From Chersky-840 sp963838775 (GTDB lineage: Bacteria > Actinomycetota > Acidimicrobiia > Acidimicrobiales > UBA8190), in the NCBI GenBank assembly GCA_963838775.1, contig CAWISP010000009.1, positions 1 through 64,000 on the forward strand: a stretch of DNA of 64,000 nucleotides, written 5' to 3'. The translations under genes and the position numbers were made by a program. Positions 43,892 through 53,019 of the stretch are shown here, one piece after another (positions within the stretch are counted from its first letter, which is position 1; each line of letters begins with the position of its first letter). The notes beneath the pieces are model-generated. The model was not told the origin of the DNA. It saw only the letters and a program-made list of their open reading frames with translations, and ran no database searches.

Positions 43892-45435
43892 CGGAGGACG
43901 GCCTCGACGAGCGCCGGACCGGGCGTCGCCAGGGACCGCTCGAGTTGTGTCGTGAACTCCTCGGCCGTGGTGGCGCGGGTGGCGGGGACACCCATGCCCG
44001 ACGCCAGGGCCACGAAGTCGAGCTCCGGGTGCTTGAGGTCCAGCATGCCCCGCGCCCGGGGTCCGGGATCACCGGCGCCCACCCGGCTGAGCTCGAGCTC
44101 GAGGATGGCGTAGGAGCCGTTGTTGAGCAGCACCGTCGTCACGTCGAGATCCTCTCGGACCTGGGTCCACAGTGACTGGAGCGTGTACATGGCGCTGCCG
44201 TCCGCCTCCAGGGACAACACCCGCCGGCCCGGGCAGGCCACCGCCGCCCCCGTGGCGACGGGGAGGCCCTGGCCGATGGCGCCGCCAGTGAGACACAACC
44301 AGTCGTGGCGCGGTGCCCCGGCGGTGGCGCCGGACACGAAGATCCCCGACGTGTTCCCCTCGTCGCTCACCACCGCACCCTCGGGGAGCAGCGCTCCGAT
44401 GGCGGCCGCCACGCTCTGGGCGTTGAGCGCACCAGTGGGACGGTGGGGGCGCAACGGCGCTTCGAGGGTGGCGGAGACGGTCGGTGCCCCGAGCGCCTCG
44501 GCGAGCGCTTCGAGCGCGGCGACCACATCGTCGGATCCCGTGGCGAGGGTATGGACCTCGCAGTCGTCGGGCACCAGGTATCCCGGCACGCCCGGGTAGG
44601 CGAAGAACGACACGGGGGCGAGGGCGTCGGCCAGGACCAGGTGCTTGGCCCCCTGGAGCTGGGCGATGGTGAACTCGGCCAGGTAGCCGAGCCGTTCGAC
44701 GGCGGGGAGCCCGGCGCCGCGCTCGAGGCGAGCCGGGAACGTCTCGCACAGGAGCCTGGCACTCGCGGCGTTGGCGACCCGGCTGGCCGCGACCAGGCCA
44801 CGCTCGCGTACTGCGTTCCCGCCCACGAGCAGCACGGCACGCTCGCCGGAGCGCAGCGCCTTGGCCGCGCCGACCACGACATCGTCGTCCACGGTGGTGA
44901 GGACCGGCCCCGGGCGACTGGTGGTGGGGTCCCCGGCTTCCCGCCACGACAGGTCGGCCGGGACGACCAGGGTGGCCACGCCGCCGGGCGGACCGAAGGA
45001 ACCCTGGACGGCCTGCATGGCGTCGGCGGCGAGCGCGTCAGAGCTCACCGACGACCGGAACCATCGCGACACCGGGCGGGCCAGGCTCTCGATGTCGGAG
45101 GCGAGGGGAGGGTCGTGGGCGAGGTGGGTGGTGGCGTGGTCGCCGACCACGTTCACGACGGGGGTCCGGGCCCGCCGGGCGTTGTGCAGGTTGGCGATGC
45201 CGTTGCCCAGTCCCGGCCCTAGGTGCAACAACGTGGCTGCCGGGCGCTGCGCCATCCGCCCGTAGCCGTCGGCGGCGCCGGTCACCACCCCTTCGAAGAG
45301 CCCGAGCACGGCCCGCATTTCGGGCACGTCGTCGAGCGCGGCGACGAAATGCATCTCCGATGTCCCGGGGTTGGCGAAGCAGACGTCGACCCCGCTGCCG
45401 ACCAAGGTCCTGATGAGTGCCTGGGCGCCGTTCAT
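43888..45435 (-). CDS. Thiamine pyrophosphate enzyme, acetolactate synthase / benzoylformate decarboxylase type
   Basis: 515 residues. The N-terminal PYR domain has the catalytic-glutamate segment NPGTSEMHFVAALD...GLFEGVVTGAADGYGRM. The C-terminal domain has the TPP/Mg motif LEADGSAMYTLQSLWTQVREDLDVTTVLLNN. The central domain is short and lacks the FAD-binding features of true acetolactate synthases. A 2-oxoacid decarboxylase or carboligase is likely. It follows a GlcD-like hydroxyacid oxidase by 40 bp and its stop overlaps the pxpA start as CTGA, so it is in one operon with 5-oxoprolinase. Confidence 0.85.
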   Translation of the reverse strand: MNGAQALIRTLVGSGVDVCFANPGTSEMHFVAALDDVPEMRAVLGLFEGVVTGAADGYGRMAQRPAATLLHLGPGLGNGIANLHNARRARTPVVNVVGDHATTHLAHDPPLASDIESLARPVSRWFRSSVSSDALAADAMQAVQGSFGPPGGVATLVVPADLSWREAGDPTTSRPGPVLTTVDDDVVVGAAKALRSGERAVLLVGGNAVRERGLVAASRVANAASARLLCETFPARLERGAGLPAVERLGYLAEFTIAQLQGAKHLVLADALAPVSFFAYPGVPGYLVPDDCEVHTLATGSDDVVAALEALAEALGAPTVSATLEAPLRPHRPTGALNAQSVAAAIGALLPEGAVVSDEGNTSGIFVSGATAGAPRHDWLCLTGGAIGQGLPVATGAAVACPGRRVLSLEADGSAMYTLQSLWTQVREDLDVTTVLLNNGSYAILELELSRVGAGDPGPRARGMLDLKHPELDFVALASGMGVPATRATTAEEFTTQLERSLATPGPALVEAVLR

Positions 45436-45441
45436 GGTGTC

Positions 45442-45485
45442 CAGTTCATCAGGTCAGTCGAGGCAGTTCATCAGGTCAGTCGAGG
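45442..45485. repeat. 22-bp tandem duplication at the 3' end of the GlcD-like gene
   Basis: CAGTTCATCAGGTCAGTCGAGG occurs twice in a row (45442-45463 and 45464-45485). The duplicated unit includes the last codons and stop of the oxidase gene, so a second copy of the stop lies 22 bp downstream. It falls in the short gap before the TPP enzyme gene. Confidence 0.9.
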
Positions 45486-46849
45486 AGATTGCCGGGGCCG
45501 AGGATCCCGTGGGGGTCGAAGGCGCGCTTGATGGCACGCATGAGCTCGAGCTTCACCGGGTCCTCGAGCTCGAGGAAGTACTTCTTTTTCTCCGTGCCGA
45601 TGCCGTGCTCGCCCGAGATGGCCCCGCCTAGGGCGGTGCCGGCCCGGAACACCGCCCGCAGCACCTCGGTGCGGACGTCGGGGTCGGGCTGGAAGACCGA
45701 CAGATGGACGTTGCCGTCGCCCACGTGCCCGCATCCCGTGATGAGCGCGCCATGCTCCTGGGCGATCTCGGCCACGGCCCGCAAGTACTGCGGGATGGCG
45801 GCCCGGGGCACCACCAGGTCCACGATGTCGTCCGCCCCGTGCGCCTTGGCCACGAAGAACGCCTTCTCCCGGGCGCTGATGAGCTGGGTGGCTGCCTGGG
45901 GCGGCAGGACGTAGACCTCCATGGCACCGAGCTCGACGAGCAACGCACCCAGCGACGACACATCGTCGTCGAGACGGGCGTCGTGGGTGCTCTCGAGCAC
46001 GATGACGAGATAGGCGAGGGCCGCGTCGCGTACCGCCCCGGGGATCCCGAGGTCCAGGCCCACGTTGGCGGTGATGGCCGCCATGGTGATCAGGTCGACG
46101 TACTCGAGGATGAGCGGGCCGATCCCGCTGGCGACGATCCGGGGCACCGCGGCCGTGACGTCGTCGAGCGTGGTGAACGGGGCCAACACGGTGGCCGCGT
46201 GGGGCAGCCGGGGGTGCAGCTTGAGCGTTGCCTCGGTGACGAGGGCGAGCGTGCCCTCGGACCCGACGAGCAACTGGGTGAGGTCGTAGCCGGTCGAGGT
46301 CTTCACGAACTTGCCGCCGGTGCGGATCACGTCGCCGTTGGCGAGCACCGCCTCGAGACCGAGCACGTGGTGCCGGGTCACGCCGTACTTGATGGCCCGC
46401 ATCCCGCCCGCGTTGGTGGCTACGTTGCCCCCGAGCGAAGCGCTCGACTCGCCCGGGAACACGGGGTAGACGAGCCCGTGCTCGGCCAAGGCGCCATTGA
46501 GCTCCTCGAGGGTCACGCCGGGCTGGACCACCGCCACGTGGTTGTCGAGGTCGATTTCGAGGATGGCGTTCATCCGCTCGAACGAGAGCAGGATCCCGTC
46601 GGCGGGCGAGATGGCCCCGCCCGAGAGGCCGGTCCCGCTGCCCCGGGCGGTAACCGGGACATGGAGCTCGTCGGCCACCTTGAGCACGGCGGCCACCTCG
46701 GCGGTGCATCCCGGACGCACCACCGCTAAGGGGATGCTCGGCGGGGCGGTCAGCGCTTCGTCGTGGCCGTAGTCGACAGAGACGTCGTCCCCGGCGAGGA
46801 TGTTGCCGGCGCCCACGACGTCGGCGAGCAACTCGACGATCTCGGCCAC
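45476..46849 (-). CDS. FAD-linked 2-hydroxyacid oxidase (GlcD/D-lactate dehydrogenase type)
   Basis: 457 residues of the VAO/PCMH flavoprotein family. FAD-binding landmarks are PVTARGSGTGLSGGA, PGVTLEELNGAL, YPVFPGESSASLGGNVATNAGG and KTSTGYDLTQLLVGSEGTLALVTEATLKL. The C-terminal domain has GHVGDGNVHLS and SGEHGIGTEKKKYF. Oxidation of D-lactate, glycolate or a related 2-hydroxyacid to the 2-oxoacid is expected. It is the first gene of the leftward operon with the TPP enzyme and 5-oxoprolinase, and is divergent from the MarP-like protease. Confidence 0.92.
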   Translation of the reverse strand: MAEIVELLADVVGAGNILAGDDVSVDYGHDEALTAPPSIPLAVVRPGCTAEVAAVLKVADELHVPVTARGSGTGLSGGAISPADGILLSFERMNAILEIDLDNHVAVVQPGVTLEELNGALAEHGLVYPVFPGESSASLGGNVATNAGGMRAIKYGVTRHHVLGLEAVLANGDVIRTGGKFVKTSTGYDLTQLLVGSEGTLALVTEATLKLHPRLPHAATVLAPFTTLDDVTAAVPRIVASGIGPLILEYVDLITMAAITANVGLDLGIPGAVRDAALAYLVIVLESTHDARLDDDVSSLGALLVELGAMEVYVLPPQAATQLISAREKAFFVAKAHGADDIVDLVVPRAAIPQYLRAVAEIAQEHGALITGCGHVGDGNVHLSVFQPDPDVRTEVLRAVFRAGTALGGAISGEHGIGTEKKKYFLELEDPVKLELMRAIKRAFDPHGILGPGNLLD

Positions 46850-47021
46850 GAATGCCTCCTGCTCGGTCCTGGCGTCACCCTAGGACGCAGTCGGCAGCGA
46901 CACGTCCGGGGCCACTGAAGAGCCCTCGCGAGGCACCGTTCCCACCGCAGCACGAGCGTCGTGAGCAGGTGCCGGACGGGTGCGCGTGCGCAGTGTCGCA
47001 TGTGGGGAAGGATCTACGACG

Positions 47022-48209
47022 ATGAACTGGGTCGACTACGTGCTGCTCGTCATCGTGGCGTTGTCGGGCATCCACGGCCTGCGCCTCGGTGCCGCCATGC
47101 AGGTGCTGACCTTCGGTGGCCTCCTGCTCGGCCTGGTCCTCGGAGCGCTCGTCGCTCCGTCGATCGCCAAGGTGGTGCACGGGCGGGCCGCCCAGACGCT
47201 CGTCGCCCTGATCGTCCTGATCGGCGTGGCCACAATCGTGGGGGGTCTCGGCCGCTTGCTCGGGGCGCACTCGGGCCGGCTGCTGCAGCGGCTCCGGCTC
47301 GGGCCCGTCGACTCGATCTTCGGGGTGGCGGTGGCCGTGGTGGTGGCGCTCATCGTCACGTGGGTGGTAGCGATCCTGTTGCAGGACAGCCAGTACACCG
47401 CCCTCGACCGGTCGTTGCAGCAGTCGCGGATCGTGCGTGCCCTCGACGGCGTGCTTCCTCCCATCCCCACCGTCTTCGCTGGCATGGAGCGGTTCCTCGC
47501 CCAGAACGGCTTCCCCATCGTGTTCACGGGGCTGCCGCCCCAGACCGCCGCACCGGTGAACCTGCCGACCGATGCCTCGGCGCGCGCCGCGGTCCTCCGG
47601 GCCGAGGGATCCACGGTCCAGGTGGCCGGGGCGGGATGCGGCGTCATCCAGGAAGGCTCGGGCTTCGTGGCCGCGCCGGACCTCGTGGTCACCAACGCGC
47701 ATGTGGTCGCCGGGATCCCTTCGCCCTACGTCATCGATGCCACCGGTCGTCACGCCACCTCGGTGGCGCTGTTCGATCCTAGGCTCGACATCGCCGTGCT
47801 CCGTGTGCACGGGCTCACCGACCCTGTGCTCCCCGTCGATGCCCTCGTGGTGCCACGCGGCACGACGGGTGTGGTCCTCGGGTATCCCGGGGGTGGTCCG
47901 CTCACCCCCCGCAAGGCCGGCGTGGCCGCCGCCTTCCAAGCCGTCGGGCTCGACATCTACGGGAGCTCGCAGACGACGCGTGAGATCTACCAGCTCGACG
48001 CCGTGGTCCAGCCCGGCAACTCGGGCGGTCCCCTGGTGGCGTCGGGTGACCCCGGCGTCGCCGACGGCACGGTCATCGGCATCGTGTTCGCGCGCTCGAC
48101 GTCCAATCCGGACGTGGGCTATGCGCTCGCCATGCCCGCCGTTCAAGCGGACGTGGCCCGCGCCCAGGCCTCGACCCAGACGGTGAGCACCGGCAGCTGT
48201 GTCTCCTAG
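47022..48209 (+). CDS. MarP-like membrane serine protease (CvpA + trypsin domains)
   Basis: 395 residues. Four hydrophobic segments in residues 1-122 form a CvpA-type domain, followed by a periplasmic chymotrypsin fold. The triad is H227 (TNAHVVA), D256 (RLDIAVLRV) and S334 (QPGNSGGPL). Two cysteines (about C206 and C393) flank the protease domain, as in mycobacterial MarP, where a disulfide regulates activity. In that family the protease supports acid resistance and wall remodelling. I start at ATG 47022, preceded by GGGGAAGGATC. Confidence 0.92.
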   Translation: MNWVDYVLLVIVALSGIHGLRLGAAMQVLTFGGLLLGLVLGALVAPSIAKVVHGRAAQTLVALIVLIGVATIVGGLGRLLGAHSGRLLQRLRLGPVDSIFGVAVAVVVALIVTWVVAILLQDSQYTALDRSLQQSRIVRALDGVLPPIPTVFAGMERFLAQNGFPIVFTGLPPQTAAPVNLPTDASARAAVLRAEGSTVQVAGAGCGVIQEGSGFVAAPDLVVTNAHVVAGIPSPYVIDATGRHATSVALFDPRLDIAVLRVHGLTDPVLPVDALVVPRGTTGVVLGYPGGGPLTPRKAGVAAAFQAVGLDIYGSSQTTREIYQLDAVVQPGNSGGPLVASGDPGVADGTVIGIVFARSTSNPDVGYALAMPAVQADVARAQASTQTVSTGSCVS

Positions 48210-48243
48210 CGCTGGTCCCGCCGTCGCGGGCCGGGCGGTAAGA

Positions 48244-50199
48244 ATGACCCCCGTGCCGCTGCGGATCGAGGACTACGGGCTCATCGGGGACACCCATACC
48301 GCCGCCTTGGTCGGCCGGAACGGGTCGATCGACTGGCTGTGCCTGCCCCGGTTCGACTCCGACGCGTGCTTCGCACAGCTGCTCGGCACCGACAAGAACG
48401 GATACTGGCGAATCGCGCCGGCGGCGAAGGACTTCGAGGTGCGGCGACGCTACCGGGGCGACACCCTGGTGCTGGAAACGGAATTCGAGACCGCCGACGG
48501 CATTGTCAAGGTCATCGACTGCATGCCCATCCGCGAAGTGCACCCCCAGGTGGTGCGGATGGTCGAAGCCGTCCGAGGCGAGGTCGCCATGCGCATGGAC
48601 CTCGTCATCCGCTTCGGCTACGGGTCCATGGTGCCCTGGGTGCGGCGCGCCGACGGCCTGCTGTGTGCCATCGCCGGGCCCGACGCGCTGGCGCTGTGGA
48701 CGCCCATCGAGACGCGCGGCGAGAACATGACCACGGTGGCGGAGTTCACCGTTTCTGCGACCGAGCACATCCCCTTCGTCCTCACCTGGTACCCCTCGCA
48801 CGAGACCCCGCCCCGTCCGGTCGACGCCAGCTACGCCGTGCACGACACCCAGATGTGGTGGGAGGACTGGTCGTCCACGTGCACGTTCAAAGGCGAATGG
48901 CGCGATCCCGTCATGCGCTCGCTCATCACCTTGAAGGCCCTCACCTATCTACCGACGGGTGGGATCGTGGCGGCCCCCACCACCTCGCTGCCCGAGACCC
49001 TGGGGGGCGAGCGCAACTGGGACTACCGCTTCTGCTGGCTGCGCGACGCCACGCTGACCCTCGAGTCGCTCATGCGCGGCGGGTACCACGAGGAGGCTCT
49101 GGCGTGGCGCGACTGGTTGTTGCGGGCCGTGGCCGGTGACGTCAGGGAACTGCAGATCATGTACGGGGCCTCGGGGGAGCGGCGACTCGACGAGTGGGAG
49201 GTCGACTGGCTGGGTGGCTACGAGGGATCGAAGCCAGTGCGGGTGGGCAACGCCGCCTCGGGCCAGTTCCAGCTCGACGTCTACGGCGAGGTGCTCTCGG
49301 CCTTGTACGAGGCATGTGCGGTGGGCACGGCGCTGAGCCAGACGGCATGGGACCTGCAGATTGCGCTGGTGCAGTTCGTGGCGCAGAACTGGGAGCAGCC
49401 CGACGAGGGCATCTGGGAGGTCCGGGGCCCCCGCCGGCACTTCACCCACTCCAAGGTCATGGCGTGGGTGGCCGTCGACCGCGCCGTGCGGACCGTCGAG
49501 GAGTTCGGGGTCGACGGGCCGGTCGAGGAATGGCGCGACCTGCGCGACCGCATCCACGACGAGGTGTGCACCAAGGGCTACAACGAGACCGTCGGCGCCT
49601 TCACGCAGTACTACGGGTCCGACGCGCTCGACGCCAGCCTCCTCATGGTCCCGCTAGTGGGCTTCCTTCCCGCCACCGACGAGCGGATGCGCTCCACCAT
49701 CGAAGCGATCGAGCGCGGCCTCACCGAGGACGGCTTCGTGCTGCGCTACCGCACCGACGACAGCGGAGGGGTGGACGGGCTCACCGGCCACGAGGGGGCT
49801 TTCCTGGCGTGCTCGTTCTGGATGGCCGACTGTCTCTATCTGATCGGGCGCTACGACGACGCCCACGCCCTGCTCGACCGGCTCATCGGGCTGAAGAACG
49901 ACCTCGGGTTGCTCGCCGAAGAGTACGACGTGCGTGCCGGACGCTTGGTGGGCAACTTCCCCCAGGCCTTCTCGCACGTGTCGCTCGTCAACGCCGCGTA
50001 CAACCTGTCGGGCCATCCGGACATGGAGAACCAGGTGGTGGCCGACGAGCGCCTGCTCAGGAGTGCGGGCCGGCGGTGGGGCCGGGCCGGGTCGATGAGC
50101 GGGCTCGCCGCGTCGCGCCGGGCCCGGGCCGCGAGCTTCGCCGCCGCGCCGGCCCGCGCGACCACAACGAGAATGACGAAGAGGAGGTGGGCGCGATGA
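48244..50199 (+). CDS. Glycoside hydrolase family 15 protein (glucoamylase/trehalase-like)
   Basis: About 651 residues. The N-terminal beta-sandwich begins PLRIEDYGLIGDTHTAALVGRNGSIDWLCLPRFDS, the standard opening of actinobacterial GH15 proteins. The (alpha/alpha)6 catalytic domain has RNWDYRFCWLRD (about residues 257-268) and the second conserved block EGAFLACSFWMADCLYLIGR. Mycobacterial relatives are trehalases and others are glucoamylases; both release glucose. The basic, alanine-rich C-terminus is a likely tail. Its TGA overlaps the glucose dehydrogenase ATG, so the product glucose is probably passed on to that enzyme. Confidence 0.9.
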   Translation: MTPVPLRIEDYGLIGDTHTAALVGRNGSIDWLCLPRFDSDACFAQLLGTDKNGYWRIAPAAKDFEVRRRYRGDTLVLETEFETADGIVKVIDCMPIREVHPQVVRMVEAVRGEVAMRMDLVIRFGYGSMVPWVRRADGLLCAIAGPDALALWTPIETRGENMTTVAEFTVSATEHIPFVLTWYPSHETPPRPVDASYAVHDTQMWWEDWSSTCTFKGEWRDPVMRSLITLKALTYLPTGGIVAAPTTSLPETLGGERNWDYRFCWLRDATLTLESLMRGGYHEEALAWRDWLLRAVAGDVRELQIMYGASGERRLDEWEVDWLGGYEGSKPVRVGNAASGQFQLDVYGEVLSALYEACAVGTALSQTAWDLQIALVQFVAQNWEQPDEGIWEVRGPRRHFTHSKVMAWVAVDRAVRTVEEFGVDGPVEEWRDLRDRIHDEVCTKGYNETVGAFTQYYGSDALDASLLMVPLVGFLPATDERMRSTIEAIERGLTEDGFVLRYRTDDSGGVDGLTGHEGAFLACSFWMADCLYLIGRYDDAHALLDRLIGLKNDLGLLAEEYDVRAGRLVGNFPQAFSHVSLVNAAYNLSGHPDMENQVVADERLLRSAGRRWGRAGSMSGLAASRRARAASFAAAPARATTTRMTKRRWAR

Positions 50200-51242
50200 A
50201 AGCGCTCACGGTACAACCGCTCACGGCGGGCTCGGCTCGCCTCGAAGACGTCGGTGAACCACCCGACTCCGACGGTGCGGTCCTGGTGGAGGGACTGGCG
50301 GTTGGGGTGTGCGGGACCGACATGGAGATCGTGTCCGGCGCCTACGGGTGGGCACCCCCGGGACGGGACCGCCTGGTGCTCGGCCACGAGTCCCTGGGCC
50401 GCGTGGTCGAGGCCCCGGTGGGAGCGACGGTGGCCGCCGGGGATCTCGTGGTCGGCATCGTCCGGCTCCCCGACCCCGTGCCGTGCGGGAACTGCGCGGT
50501 GGGGGAATGGGATTTCTGTCACAACGGCCTCTACACCGAACACGGTATCAAGAGCCACGACGGGTACTGCTCGGAGCGCTACCGCCTCCATCCGGAATAC
50601 GCGGTGAAGATCGACCCGGGCCTCGGGGCGCTCGGGGTGCTCATGGAGCCCACCAGCGTGGTCGCCAAAGCCTGGGAACAGGTCGACCGCATCGGGGGCC
50701 GCGCCTACTGGGACCCCCAGACCGTGGTCGTCACCGGCGCGGGGCCGATCGGCCTGCTGGCCGCCATGATCGGGGTGCAGCGGGGGATCGAGGTCCATGT
50801 CTTCGACCAGGTCACCACGGGCACCAAGCCCGACCTCGTCCACGCGCTGGGCGCCACCTATCACACGGGCCGGATCGAGCACTCGTGCCCGCATCCCGAC
50901 ATCGTCATCGAATGCACGGGCGTGGCGTCTCTCGTCTTCGACGCCATGGAGCACCTGGCCCCGGGCGGGGTGGCCTGTCTCACCGGGGTCTCGAGTGGCA
51001 AGCACGCCCTCAAGGTGGACGCCTCGATGCTCAACCGGTCCATGGTCCTCGAGAACCAGACCGTGGTGGGCTCGGTCAACGCCAACCACCGCCACTACGA
51101 GGCAGCCGCCGAGGCGCTCATGAAGGCCGACCGCGCCTGGATCTCCAAGCTCGTCACGAGGCGCGTGCCGCTCGAGCACTGGCAGGACGCGCTGGCCCGA
51201 CAGCCCGACGACGTCAAGGTGGTGATCGAGGTCGGCACGTGA
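50196..51242 (+). CDS. Glucose 1-dehydrogenase (zinc MDR type)
   Basis: 348 residues, closely following the pattern of archaeal/actinobacterial glucose dehydrogenases: VGVCGTDMEIVSGAYGWAPPG, LVLGHESLGRV, DLVVGIVRLPDPVPCGNCAVGEWDFCHNGLYTEHGIK and GVLMEPTSVVAKAWEQVDRI. The cofactor fold is VTGAGPIGLLAAMIG. It oxidises beta-D-glucose to gluconolactone with NAD(P). The ATG overlaps the GH15 stop (ATGA) and its own stop overlaps the next GTG, so the three genes are translationally coupled. Confidence 0.9.
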   Translation: MKALTVQPLTAGSARLEDVGEPPDSDGAVLVEGLAVGVCGTDMEIVSGAYGWAPPGRDRLVLGHESLGRVVEAPVGATVAAGDLVVGIVRLPDPVPCGNCAVGEWDFCHNGLYTEHGIKSHDGYCSERYRLHPEYAVKIDPGLGALGVLMEPTSVVAKAWEQVDRIGGRAYWDPQTVVVTGAGPIGLLAAMIGVQRGIEVHVFDQVTTGTKPDLVHALGATYHTGRIEHSCPHPDIVIECTGVASLVFDAMEHLAPGGVACLTGVSSGKHALKVDASMLNRSMVLENQTVVGSVNANHRHYEAAAEALMKADRAWISKLVTRRVPLEHWQDALARQPDDVKVVIEVGT

Positions 51243-52162
51243 CGACCTCGGAGATCGCAACGGGGATCGTCGAGATCGACACGCTCCTCGGCGGCTGGGA
51301 GAAGGTGACGGCGGGCTATCTGGTGCACGGCGACGCGCCCGTCCTCGTAGAGACGGGCAGCCAGAGCTCGGTGCGGGTACTGCTCGACGCCCTCGACGGT
51401 CTCGGGGTGAGCCCGGACGCGCTGGCCGGTGTGGCCGTGACCCACATCCACCTCGACCACGCCGGCGGCGTGGGTGACGTGGCGCGCGCCTTTCCCGCCG
51501 CGACGGTGTATGTGCACGAGAAGGGGGCGCGCCACCTCGTCGACCCCACGCGCCTCATCGACTCGGCGTCACGCGTCTACGGCCCGCTCCTCGACTCGCT
51601 CTACGGGCGACTCGACGCCACCCCGGCCGAGCGGATCCACGTGCTGGCCGACGGGGAGGAGATCCGGGTGTCACCGGACCGGGTGCTCACCACCGTCGAC
51701 TCCCCCGGACACGCCAAGCACCATCTCGCTTTGCACGACTCGGTGAGCGGCGTCCTCTTCGCCGGCGATGCCGTCGGGGTCCGGCTGCCCGACGCTGGGG
51801 TGTTGCGCCCCTCGACCCCGCCTCCGGACTTCGACCTCGATCTCGCCGTCCATTCGTTGCACCGCTTCGCGGCCCGCCGCCCCAGCGGCCTAGCCCTGGC
51901 CCACTACGGGCTCCTGGCCGAGCCCGAGGCGTTGCTCGCCGAAGCCGAGGAGACCCTGCGGCGGTGGGCGAGTGTCGCCGAACAGGCGTGGCGCGACGGC
52001 GCCGACATCGCGGCGGCCCTCGACTCCGCCTTCGCGGCCGACGTGGCGGGTGTCGACGACGTGCACCGCGACAAGCTCGACACCCTCAACGGCGTGCACT
52101 CCAACGCGGCCGGGTTCCGGCGTTGGCTCGATAGGCGCGTCGAGAGCGCTCCGCCGCTGTAG
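51239..52162 (+). CDS. MBL-fold metallo-hydrolase
   Basis: 307 residues. The metal site is VTHIHLDHAGGV (HxHxDH), with further ligands in SPGHAKHHLA and FAGDAVGVR. The GTG start overlaps the dehydrogenase stop. Because it is coupled to a glucose-oxidising enzyme, a lactonase role (gluconolactone to gluconate) is attractive but unproven; glyoxalase II-like thioesters are the alternative. No signal peptide. Confidence 0.85.
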   Translation: MTTSEIATGIVEIDTLLGGWEKVTAGYLVHGDAPVLVETGSQSSVRVLLDALDGLGVSPDALAGVAVTHIHLDHAGGVGDVARAFPAATVYVHEKGARHLVDPTRLIDSASRVYGPLLDSLYGRLDATPAERIHVLADGEEIRVSPDRVLTTVDSPGHAKHHLALHDSVSGVLFAGDAVGVRLPDAGVLRPSTPPPDFDLDLAVHSLHRFAARRPSGLALAHYGLLAEPEALLAEAEETLRRWASVAEQAWRDGADIAAALDSAFAADVAGVDDVHRDKLDTLNGVHSNAAGFRRWLDRRVESAPPL

Positions 52163-52202
52163 CTCGAGCCCTGCACCGACCCTTCTGGGAGACTGAGGTC
52201 GC

Positions 52203-52979
52203 ATGCGCAGCATCACGACACCGGTCGACGACGTCGTCACCGCCCTCGAGCACGATGGCTACGCGGTGGTGGAGGACCTCCTTCCCGCCCCCGATCTGGC
52301 CGTGGCGCGCCACGACATGCGACGCGTGCTGACGGGGACGCCCGGGGGCCGCAACCCCTTCGAGGGCGCGCACACCAAACGGGTGTACGCGCTGTTCGCC
52401 AAGACCCGGGCCTTCGACGGGCCCGCCACCCACCCTCTCGTGCTCGGCGTGCTCGATCGCGTGCTCGGCCACTGCCAGCTCAGCGCGCCCACCGGCATCG
52501 AGATCGGCCCCGGCGAAGTGGCCCAGGTCCTGCACCACGACGACGCCATCTACCCGCTGCCCCGACCCCATGACGAGGTGGTGCTCAACACGATGTGGGC
52601 GCTCGACGACTTCACCGAAGCCAATGGGGCCACGCGCGTCGTCCCGGGGAGCCATCGTTGGACCGACGAGCAACCCGACGAGCACACCCCCACGGTGGCA
52701 GTCGAGATGCCGGCGGGATCGGCGCTGTTCTATCTCGGCAGCGTGTGGCATGGGGGCGGGGCGAACACCACCGACAGGGCCCGGCTCGGCGTCATCCTCG
52801 AGTACGTGGGGTCGTGGCTCCGGCCCCAGGAGAACCACTTCCTGGCCGTGCCCCGCGCCGTGGCGCGCGAACTCCCCGAGGTGCTGCAGGAGTTGCTCGG
52901 GTACAACATCCGCCCCCCGTTCATGGGATACGTCGACGGGCGCCATCCCCGTCGGGCCCTCGGGCGCGACGGGCCGTAG
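52203..52979 (+). CDS. Phytanoyl-CoA dioxygenase family protein
   Basis: 258 residues of the Fe(II)/2-oxoglutarate-dependent PhyH family. The metal motif H-x-D is in QVLHHDDAI, the distal histidine in VWHGGGANTTDRARLG with its 2-oxoglutarate-binding arginine, and RVVPGSHRW matches the family. It hydroxylates an unknown substrate, possibly a fatty acyl chain or small natural product. It sits 40 bp after the MBL gene and 40 bp before the enoyl-CoA hydratase on the same strand. Confidence 0.87.
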   Translation: MRSITTPVDDVVTALEHDGYAVVEDLLPAPDLAVARHDMRRVLTGTPGGRNPFEGAHTKRVYALFAKTRAFDGPATHPLVLGVLDRVLGHCQLSAPTGIEIGPGEVAQVLHHDDAIYPLPRPHDEVVLNTMWALDDFTEANGATRVVPGSHRWTDEQPDEHTPTVAVEMPAGSALFYLGSVWHGGGANTTDRARLGVILEYVGSWLRPQENHFLAVPRAVARELPEVLQELLGYNIRPPFMGYVDGRHPRRALGRDGP

Positions 52980-53019
52980 GGCGAGGGCCGGCGGCGTCCC
53001 GGCCCGGTACCGTGCGGCT

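Noticed and set aside
45442..45485. Integration target-site duplication or attachment site
   Set aside because: The two 22-bp copies are immediately adjacent, with nothing inserted between them. A slippage duplication is simpler.
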